Below, piece by piece: positions 1-7,286 of a stretch of DNA of 35,240 nt. The DNA is taken from the NCBI RefSeq assembly GCF_004348335.1, contig NZ_SMJW01000061.1:1-35240 (forward strand). Direction: 5' to 3'. A program made the translations under genes and the position numbers. The notes under the pieces were generated by a model. The model made no database searches, was not told the DNA's origin, and saw nothing but the letters and a program-made list of their open reading frames with translations. The stretch comes from Actinomadura bangladeshensis (lineage in GTDB: Bacteria > Actinomycetota > Actinomycetes > Streptosporangiales > Streptosporangiaceae). Numbering within the stretch: position 1 is the first letter of the stretch; every line of letters begins with the position of its first letter.

Positions 1-1201
1 GGTGGGTGATCGGGTGGAGGGTCCGGCCGCCCAGCAGGCACAGGGTCAGGGCTAGGACGCCGCCGACGCCGGCGCCGGCGAACGCGCCCGGGACGCCCGC
101 CGCGTCCTGCCCGATCCCGGCGACGAACGAGCCGAGCGACCCGCCCGCGCCGACCGCGGCGACGACCCACGCGAACGCCTCGGTGACCGTCCCGGCCGGG
201 GCGAGCCGGTCGACGAGCGCGAAGCTGCACGCCAGCACCGGGGCGAGGGACACCCCGGACACGAAGGCCAGCACCGACATGACGGGCAGGCCGGGCGCGA
301 GGACGAGCGGGACGTAGCCGGCGGCGAGCGCGGCCAGCAGCCAGCGCAGCCGGCGGTGCGGCTCGCCCGCCCACGGCCGGGCGCCGTAGAAGATTCCGCC
401 GGCGAGGGCGCCGGCCGCCATGCACGCCAGCAGCAGCCCGGACGCGAGGTCGCTGCCCTGCTCCTCGGCGTAGGCGACGACGGCGACGGCGTAGACGCCG
501 AGCGCGATGCCGGCGCAGGCGAGCGACAGCAGCAGCACCCGCAGGCCCGGGGAGCGCAGCGGCCCGGCCCAATCGGCGGCACGCGGCTCGCTCCGCCACC
601 GGCGGGACGGCCCGGAGGCCGCGACGACGAGCGTCCCGGCGATGCCGAGCGCGCCGGTGAGCAGCAGCGCGGCCTCGGTGTTCAGGGCCGCCGCGGCGAC
701 GACGAGCAGCGGCCCGGCGGTGAAGAGGATCTCCTGGGCGGCGGCGTCGAGCGCGTAGGCGGCGTCGACCTGCTCCTGATCGTCCAGGACGTCCGGCCAG
801 AGCGCGCGCAGCCCGGCCTCCAGCGGCGGGGTCGCAAACCCGGCGAGGACCACGGCGGCGACGGCCACCGGCAGCGGGTGGGCGCCGACGGCGGCGAGCA
901 GCGCGAAGCCCGCGGCGGAGGCGCAGGCGGCGGGCAGCAGGACCGGCGGCTGGCCGTAGCGGTCCATGACGCGGCCGAGGACGGGCTGCCCGGCGGCGGT
1001 CGCGAGGCCGAGGATCGCGGCGAGCGTCCCGGCGAGCGGGTAGCCGCCGTCGCCGGCGCGGACGTGCAGCACGACGGCGAGCATGCCCATCCCGTTGGGC
1101 AGCCGGCCGAGCAGCGTGCCGCCGAGCAGCCGCGCCGCGTGCGGCCTCCGCAGGAAGACGACGTAGCCGCGCATCCGATGGCCCCCGAAGATCCCCGTCA
1201 T
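1..1201 (-). CDS. MFS transporter, 3' end cut by the window edge
   Basis: The reverse strand is open from about 1222 to the left edge and encodes a very hydrophobic protein of about 400 visible residues. It has alternating membrane helices and an MFS-like loop 2/3 motif (GRVMDRYG, near residue 80), typical of a major facilitator exporter of unknown substrate in the plasma membrane. The C-terminus and stop lie outside the window. Three in-frame ATG codons are possible, ending at 1222, 1201 and 1174. The first has GGAAG eight bases upstream, and the last gives the usual short N-terminus (MRGYVVFLRRPHA). I list the middle one as a compromise. The gene is divergent from the LacI regulator at 1268, which suggests that regulator controls it. 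The plus-strand frame covering this interval is an antisense shadow. Confidence 0.8.
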   Translation of the reverse strand, partial: MTGIFGGHRMRGYVVFLRRPHAARLLGGTLLGRLPNGMGMLAVVLHVRAGDGGYPLAGTLAAILGLATAAGQPVLGRVMDRYGQPPVLLPAACASAAGFALLAAVGAHPLPVAVAAVVLAGFATPPLEAGLRALWPDVLDDQEQVDAAYALDAAAQEILFTAGPLLVVAAAALNTEAALLLTGALGIAGTLVVAASGPSRRWRSEPRAADWAGPLRSPGLRVLLLSLACAGIALGVYAVAVVAYAEEQGSDLASGLLLACMAAGALAGGIFYGARPWAGEPHRRLRWLLAALAAGYVPLVLAPGLPVMSVLAFVSGVSLAPVLACSFALVDRLAPAGTVTEAFAWVVAAVGAGGSLGSFVAGIGQDAAGVPGAFAGAGVGGVLALTLCLLGGRTLHPITH

Positions 1202-1227
1202 ACGTAGTACTCGACCCGTCATACGTA
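1194..1227. promoter_or_regulatory. 13-bp direct repeat spaced 21 bp in the MFS/LacI intergenic region
   Basis: The 13-mer CCCGTCATACGTA occurs exactly at 1194-1206 and at 1215-1227. The starts are 21 bp apart, two helical turns, so two bound dimers would face the same side. Each copy contains the palindrome TACGTA. The repeat overlaps the candidate start codons of the leftward MFS gene and lies 40-74 bp upstream of the lacI-family gene, a good place for an operator acting on both genes. Because 21 is a multiple of three and the repeat also encodes Met-Thr-Gly twice, a coding duplication at the N-terminus of the MFS protein is an alternative. Confidence 0.4.
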
Positions 1228-1267
1228 CCACTTCCGGAGGCTTCCGCTCTAGTCTGTTTTCGTCACA

Positions 1268-2293
1268 ATGTCCGCCAGGGAGGTGCCGGTGCCGGCGATC
1301 AGCCGTCCCACCAGCAAGGACGTGGCCCAGGAGGCGGGGGTCTCGCAGTCCACGGTCTCCCTCGTGCTGGGCGGCAAGTGGAGCGGGCGCGTCTCCCCCG
1401 CGACGGCGCGCAGCGTGCGGGACGCGGCCGAGCGGCTCGGCTACCGGCCCAACCAGGCGGCCCGCAACCTGCGGCTCGGCACCACCCGGACCGTCCTGCT
1501 GATGGTCCCGACGCTGACCGCGCCGTTCTTCGGCCCCGTCTACACGGGCGCGGCGCGCGTCGCGGCGCGGCACGGCTTCGGCGTCGTCGTGTCCACCTGG
1601 CCGGACGACGCGCAGGGGCCCGCCGACAGCCCGTTCGGGTCGGACGAGGCCATCGACGGGATCCTCGCCTCCTCGCTGGCCCCGGACGCGCTCGCCCGGT
1701 TCCGCGGCACGCCCGCCGTGATGCTCGACAGCGGCCCGGACGGCGCCGTCCCGACCGTCGACTTCGGCGTCGCGGACGGCATGCGGGCGATCGCCCGGCA
1801 CCTCGCCGGCCTCGGCCACCGCCGGTTCGGGCACGTGGCCGCCGCCGTCGACCAGTGGACGTTCCGCGCCCGCGCCGCGGCCCTCGCCACCGCCGTCGCG
1901 GCCCTGCCCGGCGGCGCCCTGGCCCGCGACTCCTGCGCGATCGACGTCGCGGCCGCGAAGGACGCCGCGGTGCGGCTGCTGTCGGCGCCGCACCCGCCGA
2001 CCGTCCTGGTGTGCGATGACGACCTGATCGCGGCGGGCGCCTACAAGGCGGCGCGGGCGCTCGGCCTCGACGTCCCGTCCGAGCTGTCGGTCACCGGTTT
2101 CGACGACGTGCTGCTCGCCACCGCGCTGGAACCGGAGCTGACGACGGTCCGGCTGCCCGCCGAGGAGCTGGGCGCCCAGGGCATGACGGCGCTGCTGGAC
2201 CTGCTCGCGGGCGGCCGGCCCGCCCCGCGCGTCCTGCCGGGAGAGCTCATCGTGCGCGACTCCACCGCCCCGCCCCGGAACAGGCGGGTATAA
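1268..2293 (+). CDS. LacI family transcriptional regulator
   Basis: The 341-residue protein has an N-terminal LacI helix-turn-helix at about residues 15-37 (TSKDVAQEAGVSQSTVSLVL) and a hinge region ending in the typical GYRPNQAARNLR. A periplasmic-binding-protein-like sensor domain follows, including the usual late motif VTGFDDVLLA. Family members bind operator DNA as dimers and release it on binding a sugar or related ligand; the ligand here cannot be told. The ATG at 1268 has no clear ribosome site. A shorter start a few codons on would still leave the whole HTH. The gene is divergent from an MFS transporter and ends 7 bp before the CorA gene. Most likely it is a local repressor of the transporter. 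Confidence 0.92.
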   Translation: MSAREVPVPAISRPTSKDVAQEAGVSQSTVSLVLGGKWSGRVSPATARSVRDAAERLGYRPNQAARNLRLGTTRTVLLMVPTLTAPFFGPVYTGAARVAARHGFGVVVSTWPDDAQGPADSPFGSDEAIDGILASSLAPDALARFRGTPAVMLDSGPDGAVPTVDFGVADGMRAIARHLAGLGHRRFGHVAAAVDQWTFRARAAALATAVAALPGGALARDSCAIDVAAAKDAAVRLLSAPHPPTVLVCDDDLIAAGAYKAARALGLDVPSELSVTGFDDVLLATALEPELTTVRLPAEELGAQGMTALLDLLAGGRPAPRVLPGELIVRDSTAPPRNRRV

Positions 2294-2300
2294 GGGTCGC

Positions 2301-3335
2301 ATGGGATCCCATCCGTCCGAGTGCGACATCGACGAGCATCCGGAGAATCGCCTCGGCACGGCCCCGCCGCGCACGCGCGCCTGGCGCAACGGGAAGGTCG
2401 TGGCCGAGGGGTTCCCGGTGCCCGAGATCAGCGACTACCTGGAGCGTCCGGACACCGTCGTCTGGCTCGACCTGACCCGGCCGCGCCACGAGGACCTGCG
2501 CGTGGTCGGCGACGAGCTCGGCCTCGACCCCGTCGCCGTGGAGGACGCGGTGTCCCGGCACGAGCGGGCCAAGCTCGACCGCTACCGCGGGTACGCGTTC
2601 CTCAACGTCTACGTCCCGCACGTGGACGGCGGGGAGCTGACACTGCACGAGCTGTCGGCGTTCATCTCCGAGCGGACTCTCGTCACCGTCCGGCAGGACA
2701 ACGGCATCGACATCGACGCCCTGGTGGGGCGCTGGGACCAGAGCCCGGACGCCGGCCTCGCCGAGCCGACGGCCGCGTTCCTGCTCTACGGGATGCTGGA
2801 CCTCGTCATCGACCTGCAGCTCGCCGCCGTGCAGGCGTTCGACGACGAGGCCGACGCGGTCGAGGACCTGGTGTTCGGCGACGAGTTCCCGGTGAAGGAG
2901 ATCCAGCGGCGCAGCTACCGGCTCCGCAAGAACCTCGCCAAGATGCGCCGGATCGCGCTGCCGATGCGGGAGGTGCTCAACACGCTGCTGCGCCGCGACC
3001 TCCAGCTCGTCCCGGCGCCGCTGGTCCCCTACTTCCAGGACGTCTACGACCACACGCTGCGCGTCGGCGAGTGGACGGACGCGCTGCGCGACCTCGTCGC
3101 CGACCTGCTCGACACGCGGCTGGCGCTGCAGAGCAACCGGATGAACGAGGTGATGAAGAAGGTCACGAGCTGGGCGGCGATCATCGCGGTGCCGACCGCC
3201 GTCACCGGGTTCTATGGGATGAACGTGCCCTATCCCGGCTTCTCCCGGCAGGCCGGCTTCATCGCCGCCGCGGTCATCATCGTGCTGTGCAGCACGGCGC
3301 TCTATGTGATCTTCAAGATCCGCGACTGGCTGTGA
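2301..3335 (+). CDS. corA: CorA family divalent metal (magnesium/cobalt) transporter
   Basis: The 344-residue protein has the CorA layout: a long cytoplasmic alpha/beta and helical N-terminal part, then two C-terminal membrane helices (about residues 285-304 and 318-338). The signature YGMN is at 305-308, in the loop that forms the ion selectivity filter of the pentameric channel. It would carry Mg2+ (or Co2+/Ni2+) across the plasma membrane. The acidic C-terminal tail of some relatives is absent; it ends FKIRDWL as in many actinobacterial members. AAGGG just upstream of the ATG supports this start. It is 7 bp downstream of the LacI gene and may be co-transcribed, though a functional link is not obvious. 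Confidence 0.93.
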   Translation: MGSHPSECDIDEHPENRLGTAPPRTRAWRNGKVVAEGFPVPEISDYLERPDTVVWLDLTRPRHEDLRVVGDELGLDPVAVEDAVSRHERAKLDRYRGYAFLNVYVPHVDGGELTLHELSAFISERTLVTVRQDNGIDIDALVGRWDQSPDAGLAEPTAAFLLYGMLDLVIDLQLAAVQAFDDEADAVEDLVFGDEFPVKEIQRRSYRLRKNLAKMRRIALPMREVLNTLLRRDLQLVPAPLVPYFQDVYDHTLRVGEWTDALRDLVADLLDTRLALQSNRMNEVMKKVTSWAAIIAVPTAVTGFYGMNVPYPGFSRQAGFIAAAVIIVLCSTALYVIFKIRDWL

Positions 3336-3396
3336 CGCGGCGCGTAGGCGCAGGTCGCGGCGCACTCATAGCGGAATGGATATCGTGCGGGAACCC

Positions 3397-3411
3397 ATAT
3401 CAATATTGGAC
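3397..3411. promoter_or_regulatory. LysR-type (T-N11-A) operator upstream of the beta-lactamase gene
   Basis: ATATCAATATTGGAC at 3397-3411 contains a T-N11-A element (T3398 to A3410) around the 8-bp palindrome CAATATTG. Read on the other strand it matches 14 of 15 bases of the site at 6212-6226 between the pbp and lysR genes. It ends 32 bp before the beta-lactamase ATG. That ATG has no Shine-Dalgarno sequence and may be leaderless, which would put the site near -33 to -47. A further ATATC at 3380-3384 could be an extra half site. The island's LysR protein is the likely binder, by analogy with BlaA of Streptomyces cacaoi and AmpR. Confidence 0.6.
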
Positions 3412-3443
3412 ATCGGCTCCGTACCTCTGGTCTGCTCACCGGC

Positions 3444-4433
3444 ATGACGAAACACGCTCCCGCCGTCCGGACGCTCGCCGCCGCCCTGGCCGTCTCCGCC
3501 GTGGCCGGCTGCGGTGCGGGCACCTCCCCGGACACCGCGACCGCGGCGCCGCAGGGCAACACCTCCCGGCTCACAACGTCCCAGAGCACGGCGTCCCAGA
3601 GCGCGGCACCGCAGAACGCGGCGGCGCAGGCCGAGGTGACGAAGCAGCTGACCCGCCTCGAACGCACCCGCCACGCGCGCATCGGCGCCTTCGCGATCGA
3701 CACCGGCACCGGCCGCACCGTCTCGCACCGGGCGGACGAGACCTTCCCGTTCGCGTCCACGTTCAAGGCGATGGCGTGCGGCGCGGTCCTGCGGAAGGCG
3801 CGGCAGAGCGCCCCCGGGCTGCTCGACAAGGTGATCCGCTACACCGAAGCGGACCTCGTCGACTACTCCCCCGTGACCGAGAAGCACGTCGGGACCGGCA
3901 TGACGGTCGCGGACCTGTGCCACGCCGCGATCACCCAGAGCGACAACACCGCGGGCAACCTCGTGCTGAGGCAGATCGGCGGCCCCGCCGGGCTCACCGC
4001 CTTCCTCCGCTCCCTCGGCGACCGGGTCAGCCGCAGCGACCGCTGGGAGACCGCCCTCAACGACTGGAGGCCGGGCGAGCGGCGCGACACGACCGCGCCG
4101 CGTCCGTGGGCGGACGATCTGCGCGCCCTCACCACCGGGAACGCGCTCGTCCCGGCCGACCGGGGGCGCCTCGTCGGCTGGCTGAAGGCCACCGTGACCG
4201 GGGACAAGCGCATCCGGGCCGGGCTGCCGAAGAGCTGGACGGTCGGCGACAAGACCGGCACCGGCGGCACCTACGGCACCGCCAACGACATCGCGATCGC
4301 CTACCCGAAGGCCGGTGCGCCGCTCATCATCGTGATCACCACGAACAAGCGGACCCCGGACGCCGAGGCCGACGACAAGGCCATCGCCCGCACCGCCGGC
4401 ATCCTCGCCCGCGCCCTGCGCCCGGCCGGCTGA
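3444..4433 (+). CDS. bla: Class A serine beta-lactamase, lipoprotein
   Basis: The 329-residue protein begins with a lipoprotein signal peptide; the lipobox ends at Cys23 (VAGC), so it should be anchored outside the membrane. An Ala/Ser/Gln-rich linker reaches about residue 60. All class A catalytic motifs follow: STFK at 105-108 (nucleophile Ser), SDN at 166-168, the omega-loop Glu-x-x-x-Asn at 202-206 (ETALN), and KTG at 270-272. It should hydrolyse penicillins, and possibly cephalosporins, by acyl-enzyme formation and Glu-assisted deacylation. No Shine-Dalgarno sequence is visible before the ATG. A LysR-type site lies just upstream, and the gene is convergent with a penicillin-binding protein gene, so beta-lactam-induced expression is likely. 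Confidence 0.95.
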   Translation: MTKHAPAVRTLAAALAVSAVAGCGAGTSPDTATAAPQGNTSRLTTSQSTASQSAAPQNAAAQAEVTKQLTRLERTRHARIGAFAIDTGTGRTVSHRADETFPFASTFKAMACGAVLRKARQSAPGLLDKVIRYTEADLVDYSPVTEKHVGTGMTVADLCHAAITQSDNTAGNLVLRQIGGPAGLTAFLRSLGDRVSRSDRWETALNDWRPGERRDTTAPRPWADDLRALTTGNALVPADRGRLVGWLKATVTGDKRIRAGLPKSWTVGDKTGTGGTYGTANDIAIAYPKAGAPLIIVITTNKRTPDAEADDKAIARTAGILARALRPAG

Positions 4434-4457
4434 CGCCCCGGCTCCCGCTGCGACGTC

Positions 4458-4488
4458 GCGGCCGCCGTCCGGAGGGGACGGCGGCCGC
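4458..4488. terminator. Bidirectional hairpin terminator between bla and pbp
   Basis: A perfect 13-bp stem (4458-4470 with 4476-4488, loop GGAGG) sits between two convergent stop codons, 25 bp after bla and 16 bp before the end of the pbp gene. It has no U-tract on either side. Such GC-only stems are common transcript ends in actinomycetes. Confidence 0.75.
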
Positions 4489-4503
4489 GCCGTCAAAGCC
4501 CTT

Positions 4504-6153
4504 TCACAGGCCCTTGAGGAACTTCGCGGCGATCGGCGCGGCGGCCTCCGCGCCGGTGCCGCCGCCCTCGACGATCACGGCGAAGGCGACGTCCTTGCGG
4601 TAGCCGATGAACCAGGCGTGGGTGGGCGGGTTCTCGCCCGAGCCGAACTCGGCGGTGCCGGTCTTGCCTGCGGTGCCGGCCGGGAAGCCGACGCCGGACG
4701 CGGTGCCCTCGCTGACCACGGCGGGCATCAGCGAGTGCAGGGCCTTCTCGACGGCGGGCTCCAGCTTCTTCGGCGCCTCCGGCTTGCGGCCCTTGGCGTC
4801 GGCGGCCTGCGCGGCCACGGCGGCCTCGACCAGGCGGGGCGACCGCCAGGTCCCGTCGGCCGCCGCGGCGGCGACGCCCGCCATGTTGAGCGGGCTGGTC
4901 AGCACCTTGCCCTGGCCGAAGGACGCGGACGCGAACGCCGTGTCGTCCTTGTTGGCGGGGAACGCGGCCCGGACCGCGGGGAGCCCGGCGATGATCGGGG
5001 CGTTGAACCCGAACTGCGCCGCGACCTGCGCGAGCCGCTCCTCACCCAGCTTGTCCACGGCGAGGCGCGCGAACGTGGTGTTGCAGGAGTGCGCGAACGC
5101 CTCGCGGAACGGGATCGTCCCGAAGTCCTCGTGCTGGTAGTTGTGGAACGACCGGCCGTTGACCGTGGTGGTCGCGGGGCAGCCGACCTTCGTGGCCGGC
5201 GACACGCCGTCCGCGACGAGGGCGGCGGCGGTGACGACCTTGAACGTGGAGCCGGGCGGGTACTGGCCCATCAGCGCCCGGTTGTAGCCGCCGGGCTTGT
5301 TCGCGACCGCGAGGATCTCCCCGGTGGACGGGCGCAGCGCCACCATCGACGCCGGCTTCCGCACACTCGCGAGGGCACTGCCCGCCGCGGCCTGCACCTT
5401 CGGGTCGATCGTCGTCCTCAGCGGCTCCCCGTCCGTGCCGCCGAACCGCTTGAGCGTCTTCACCGCGTTGTTCTCGGCGTCCACGATCTGGACGGTGAGG
5501 GCGGGCGTGCCGGCGAGGCGGCGCTCGTACTGCCGCTGCAGGCCGTCCGCGCCGATCAGGTCGCCCTTGCGGTACGGGGCGCCAAGCCGCTTCGCGTCCT
5601 CCTCGGACGCCGCGCCGACCGGCCCGGCGAGCTGCCGCGCGGAGCCGGACTCGGAGCCGCTCAGGTCGCTGCCGTCCGCCGCCAGGACGGACGCGCGGTC
5701 GGACCAGGCGCGGGCGGCGCGGAGCCGCTGCCCCTCCTCCAGCGCCGGGTGCACCACCTGCGGCGACCAGCGGACGAGCCACTCGCCGTCCTGCTTGATC
5801 AGCGGGAGCTGCCCCTCGTACGTCCACTTCCGGTCACCGGCGAGCGTCAGCTCGGCGGTGTAGGAACCGCCCGCCCTGTCGCCGTCCGGATCCCCCACCG
5901 AGGCGACCGTGTAGCGCTGGGCGGTGACGCCCAGCTCCTCGCGCATCTTGGTGAACCGCTGGTCGAAGTCGGCGGGCGGTCGGTCGGTGAGCAGCTTCAT
6001 CGCGGCGAGGTCGCCGCCGCTCCAGGCCGCGAGGTACCGTTCCGCGGTGTCCCGCGGGTCCTCCCCGTCGCGCAGGAACCACACCGCTCCCGCCCCCACG
6101 ATCAGCACCGCCACCGCGATCGCGGCGACGGTCAGCACCCGGGATCGGCGCAT
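4504..6153 (-). CDS. Penicillin-binding protein with MecA_N-type domain (transpeptidase)
   Basis: The 549-residue protein has one N-terminal membrane anchor (about residues 7-27), then an NTF2-like MecA_N domain (about 32-135). A reduced PBP dimerisation region (about 150-240) and a transpeptidase domain (about 265-549) follow. The active-site motifs are STFK at 302-305, SCN at 356-358 and KTG at 497-499. It should cross-link peptidoglycan outside the membrane. MecA_N proteins include low-affinity PBPs such as staphylococcal PBP2a, but a low affinity here is only inference. It is divergent from the lysR gene and convergent with bla. A LysR-type site lies 59 bp upstream of its ATG, so it may be induced with the beta-lactamase as a resistant back-up enzyme. 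Confidence 0.92.
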   Translation of the reverse strand: MRRSRVLTVAAIAVAVLIVGAGAVWFLRDGEDPRDTAERYLAAWSGGDLAAMKLLTDRPPADFDQRFTKMREELGVTAQRYTVASVGDPDGDRAGGSYTAELTLAGDRKWTYEGQLPLIKQDGEWLVRWSPQVVHPALEEGQRLRAARAWSDRASVLAADGSDLSGSESGSARQLAGPVGAASEEDAKRLGAPYRKGDLIGADGLQRQYERRLAGTPALTVQIVDAENNAVKTLKRFGGTDGEPLRTTIDPKVQAAAGSALASVRKPASMVALRPSTGEILAVANKPGGYNRALMGQYPPGSTFKVVTAAALVADGVSPATKVGCPATTTVNGRSFHNYQHEDFGTIPFREAFAHSCNTTFARLAVDKLGEERLAQVAAQFGFNAPIIAGLPAVRAAFPANKDDTAFASASFGQGKVLTSPLNMAGVAAAAADGTWRSPRLVEAAVAAQAADAKGRKPEAPKKLEPAVEKALHSLMPAVVSEGTASGVGFPAGTAGKTGTAEFGSGENPPTHAWFIGYRKDVAFAVIVEGGGTGAEAAAPIAAKFLKGL

Positions 6154-6211
6154 CGTCGAACTCCCTTCCCCCTGTCATGGAGGCACAAGAACATCAGGCG
6201 ACGCCTGGAAA

Positions 6212-6226
6212 GTCCAAGATTGATAT
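6212..6226. promoter_or_regulatory. LysR-type (T-N11-A) operator between pbp and lysR
   Basis: GTCCAAGATTGATAT at 6212-6226 is, on the opposite strand, the same 15-mer as the site upstream of bla with one change. It holds T-N11-A (6213-6225). It lies 59 bp from the pbp ATG and 41 bp from the proposed lysR GTG, so one site could serve autoregulation and pbp control, as is usual for divergent LysR genes. Confidence 0.6.
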
Positions 6227-6266
6227 TGATGTCACAGGTATATCCGAATCGGTATCATGCCTGGTC

Positions 6267-7229
6267 GTGAACCTCGTGGGGCATCTGCGGTGCTTCGTGG
6301 TGGTGGCCGAGGAACTCCACTTCGGCCGCGCGGCGGAGCGGCTCGGCATGGCCCAGCCGCCGCTGAGCCAGCGGATCCAGCGGCTGGAGCGGGAGCTCGG
6401 CGTGCGGCTGTTCGACCGGTCCAGCCGGAAGGTGGAGCTGACCGCGCCCGGGAGGCTGCTGCTGGACGAGGCCCGTGACATCCTCGCCCGCGTGGAGCGC
6501 GTCTACTCCCTCGCCGAGCGGGCCCGGCTCGGCGCGGACGGCACGGTGCGCGCGGGCCTGCCGAGCGGCTTCGGCGGCCGGGTCGTCGCCGCGCTGATCG
6601 CCGCGTTCCGCGAGCGCCGCCCCGACCTGCGGCTCGACCTGCGCGAGACCGGCACGGCCGAGCAGATCCGGGCGCTCGCCGAGGGCACGCTGGACGCCGG
6701 GGTGGTGCGGCACCCGTGCGACTCCCGCGGGCTGGAGCTCGGCCCGATGCTCGGCCGGCGGCTCGGCGTGCTGCTGCCCGCCGGCGCGGACCTCGCCGCG
6801 TCCCCGGAGGTGCATCTCGCCGACCTCACCGGCCGCGACCTCGTCACGCCCGCGCGCGAGGAGGCGCCCGGAGCCCACGACGACCTCCTCGCCTCCTGCC
6901 GCCGCCACGGGTACGCGCCCGCCGCCGTCCACGAGGCGCGGCACCCGGAGTTCGCGCTCGGGCTCGTCCTCGCGGGGACGGCGGTGGCGCTGGTCCCGCG
7001 CGGAGAGGACGTGCCCGGCACGGCATGGCGGCCGCTGGTCGGCGAGCCGCTGGCCTGGCGGACGTCGTGCGCGTGGCGGCGGACCCGCGACCCCGGCCAC
7101 GCCCGCGCGATCGCCGACTTCACCGCCGCCGCGACCGCAGTGCTGCGCCGCGAGGCCCGGATGGAGCCGCTGGACGCCGCCCCCGCGCGCCGCGTCGTGC
7201 CGCGCCCGTCCTCGGGGTTCCTGGCATGA
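6267..7229 (+). CDS. blaA: LysR family regulator, BlaA/AmpR-like
   Basis: From the GTG at 6267 the protein has 320 residues, the normal LysR length. It has an N-terminal winged helix-turn-helix (HFGRAAERLGMAQPPLSQRI, about residues 18-37), the linker helix, and a substrate-binding-like effector domain. I prefer GTG 6267 because the family typically begins a few residues before HLRCFVVVAEELHFGRAA. An upstream ATG at 6177 would add 30 unlikely residues and overlap the operator. No Shine-Dalgarno sequence is seen, so it may be leaderless. It sits between a MecA_N PBP and a beta-lactamase-like protein with an overlapping start. This matches the S. cacaoi BlaA-BlaB arrangement, so it probably activates bla (and perhaps pbp) on beta-lactam stress. 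The symbol is by context. Confidence 0.88.
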   Translation: MNLVGHLRCFVVVAEELHFGRAAERLGMAQPPLSQRIQRLERELGVRLFDRSSRKVELTAPGRLLLDEARDILARVERVYSLAERARLGADGTVRAGLPSGFGGRVVAALIAAFRERRPDLRLDLRETGTAEQIRALAEGTLDAGVVRHPCDSRGLELGPMLGRRLGVLLPAGADLAASPEVHLADLTGRDLVTPAREEAPGAHDDLLASCRRHGYAPAAVHEARHPEFALGLVLAGTAVALVPRGEDVPGTAWRPLVGEPLAWRTSCAWRRTRDPGHARAIADFTAAATAVLRREARMEPLDAAPARRVVPRPSSGFLA

Positions 7230-7286
7230 GCGAAGCGAACCGGGGGGCGTGGGGGGTCGACCCCCCACAGAAGACGGGCATGAGCG
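7223..7286. repeat. 54-bp palindromic insertion flanked by 10-bp direct repeats
   Basis: GGCATGAGCG occurs at 7223-7232 and again at 7277-7286, exactly 54 bp (18 codons) apart. Between the copies is a perfect 20-bp palindrome, 7249-7268 (GTGGGGGG-TCGA-CCCCCCAC core). The structure resembles a small palindromic element inserted at the lysR/blaB overlap with target duplication. It preserved the reading frame and duplicated the start codon. Whether other copies exist in the genome cannot be seen from this window. Confidence 0.5.

Noticed and set aside
356..1207. A plus-strand frame over the first gene
   Set aside because: Its translation is low-complexity Gly/Arg/Glu, while the minus strand encodes a coherent membrane transporter.
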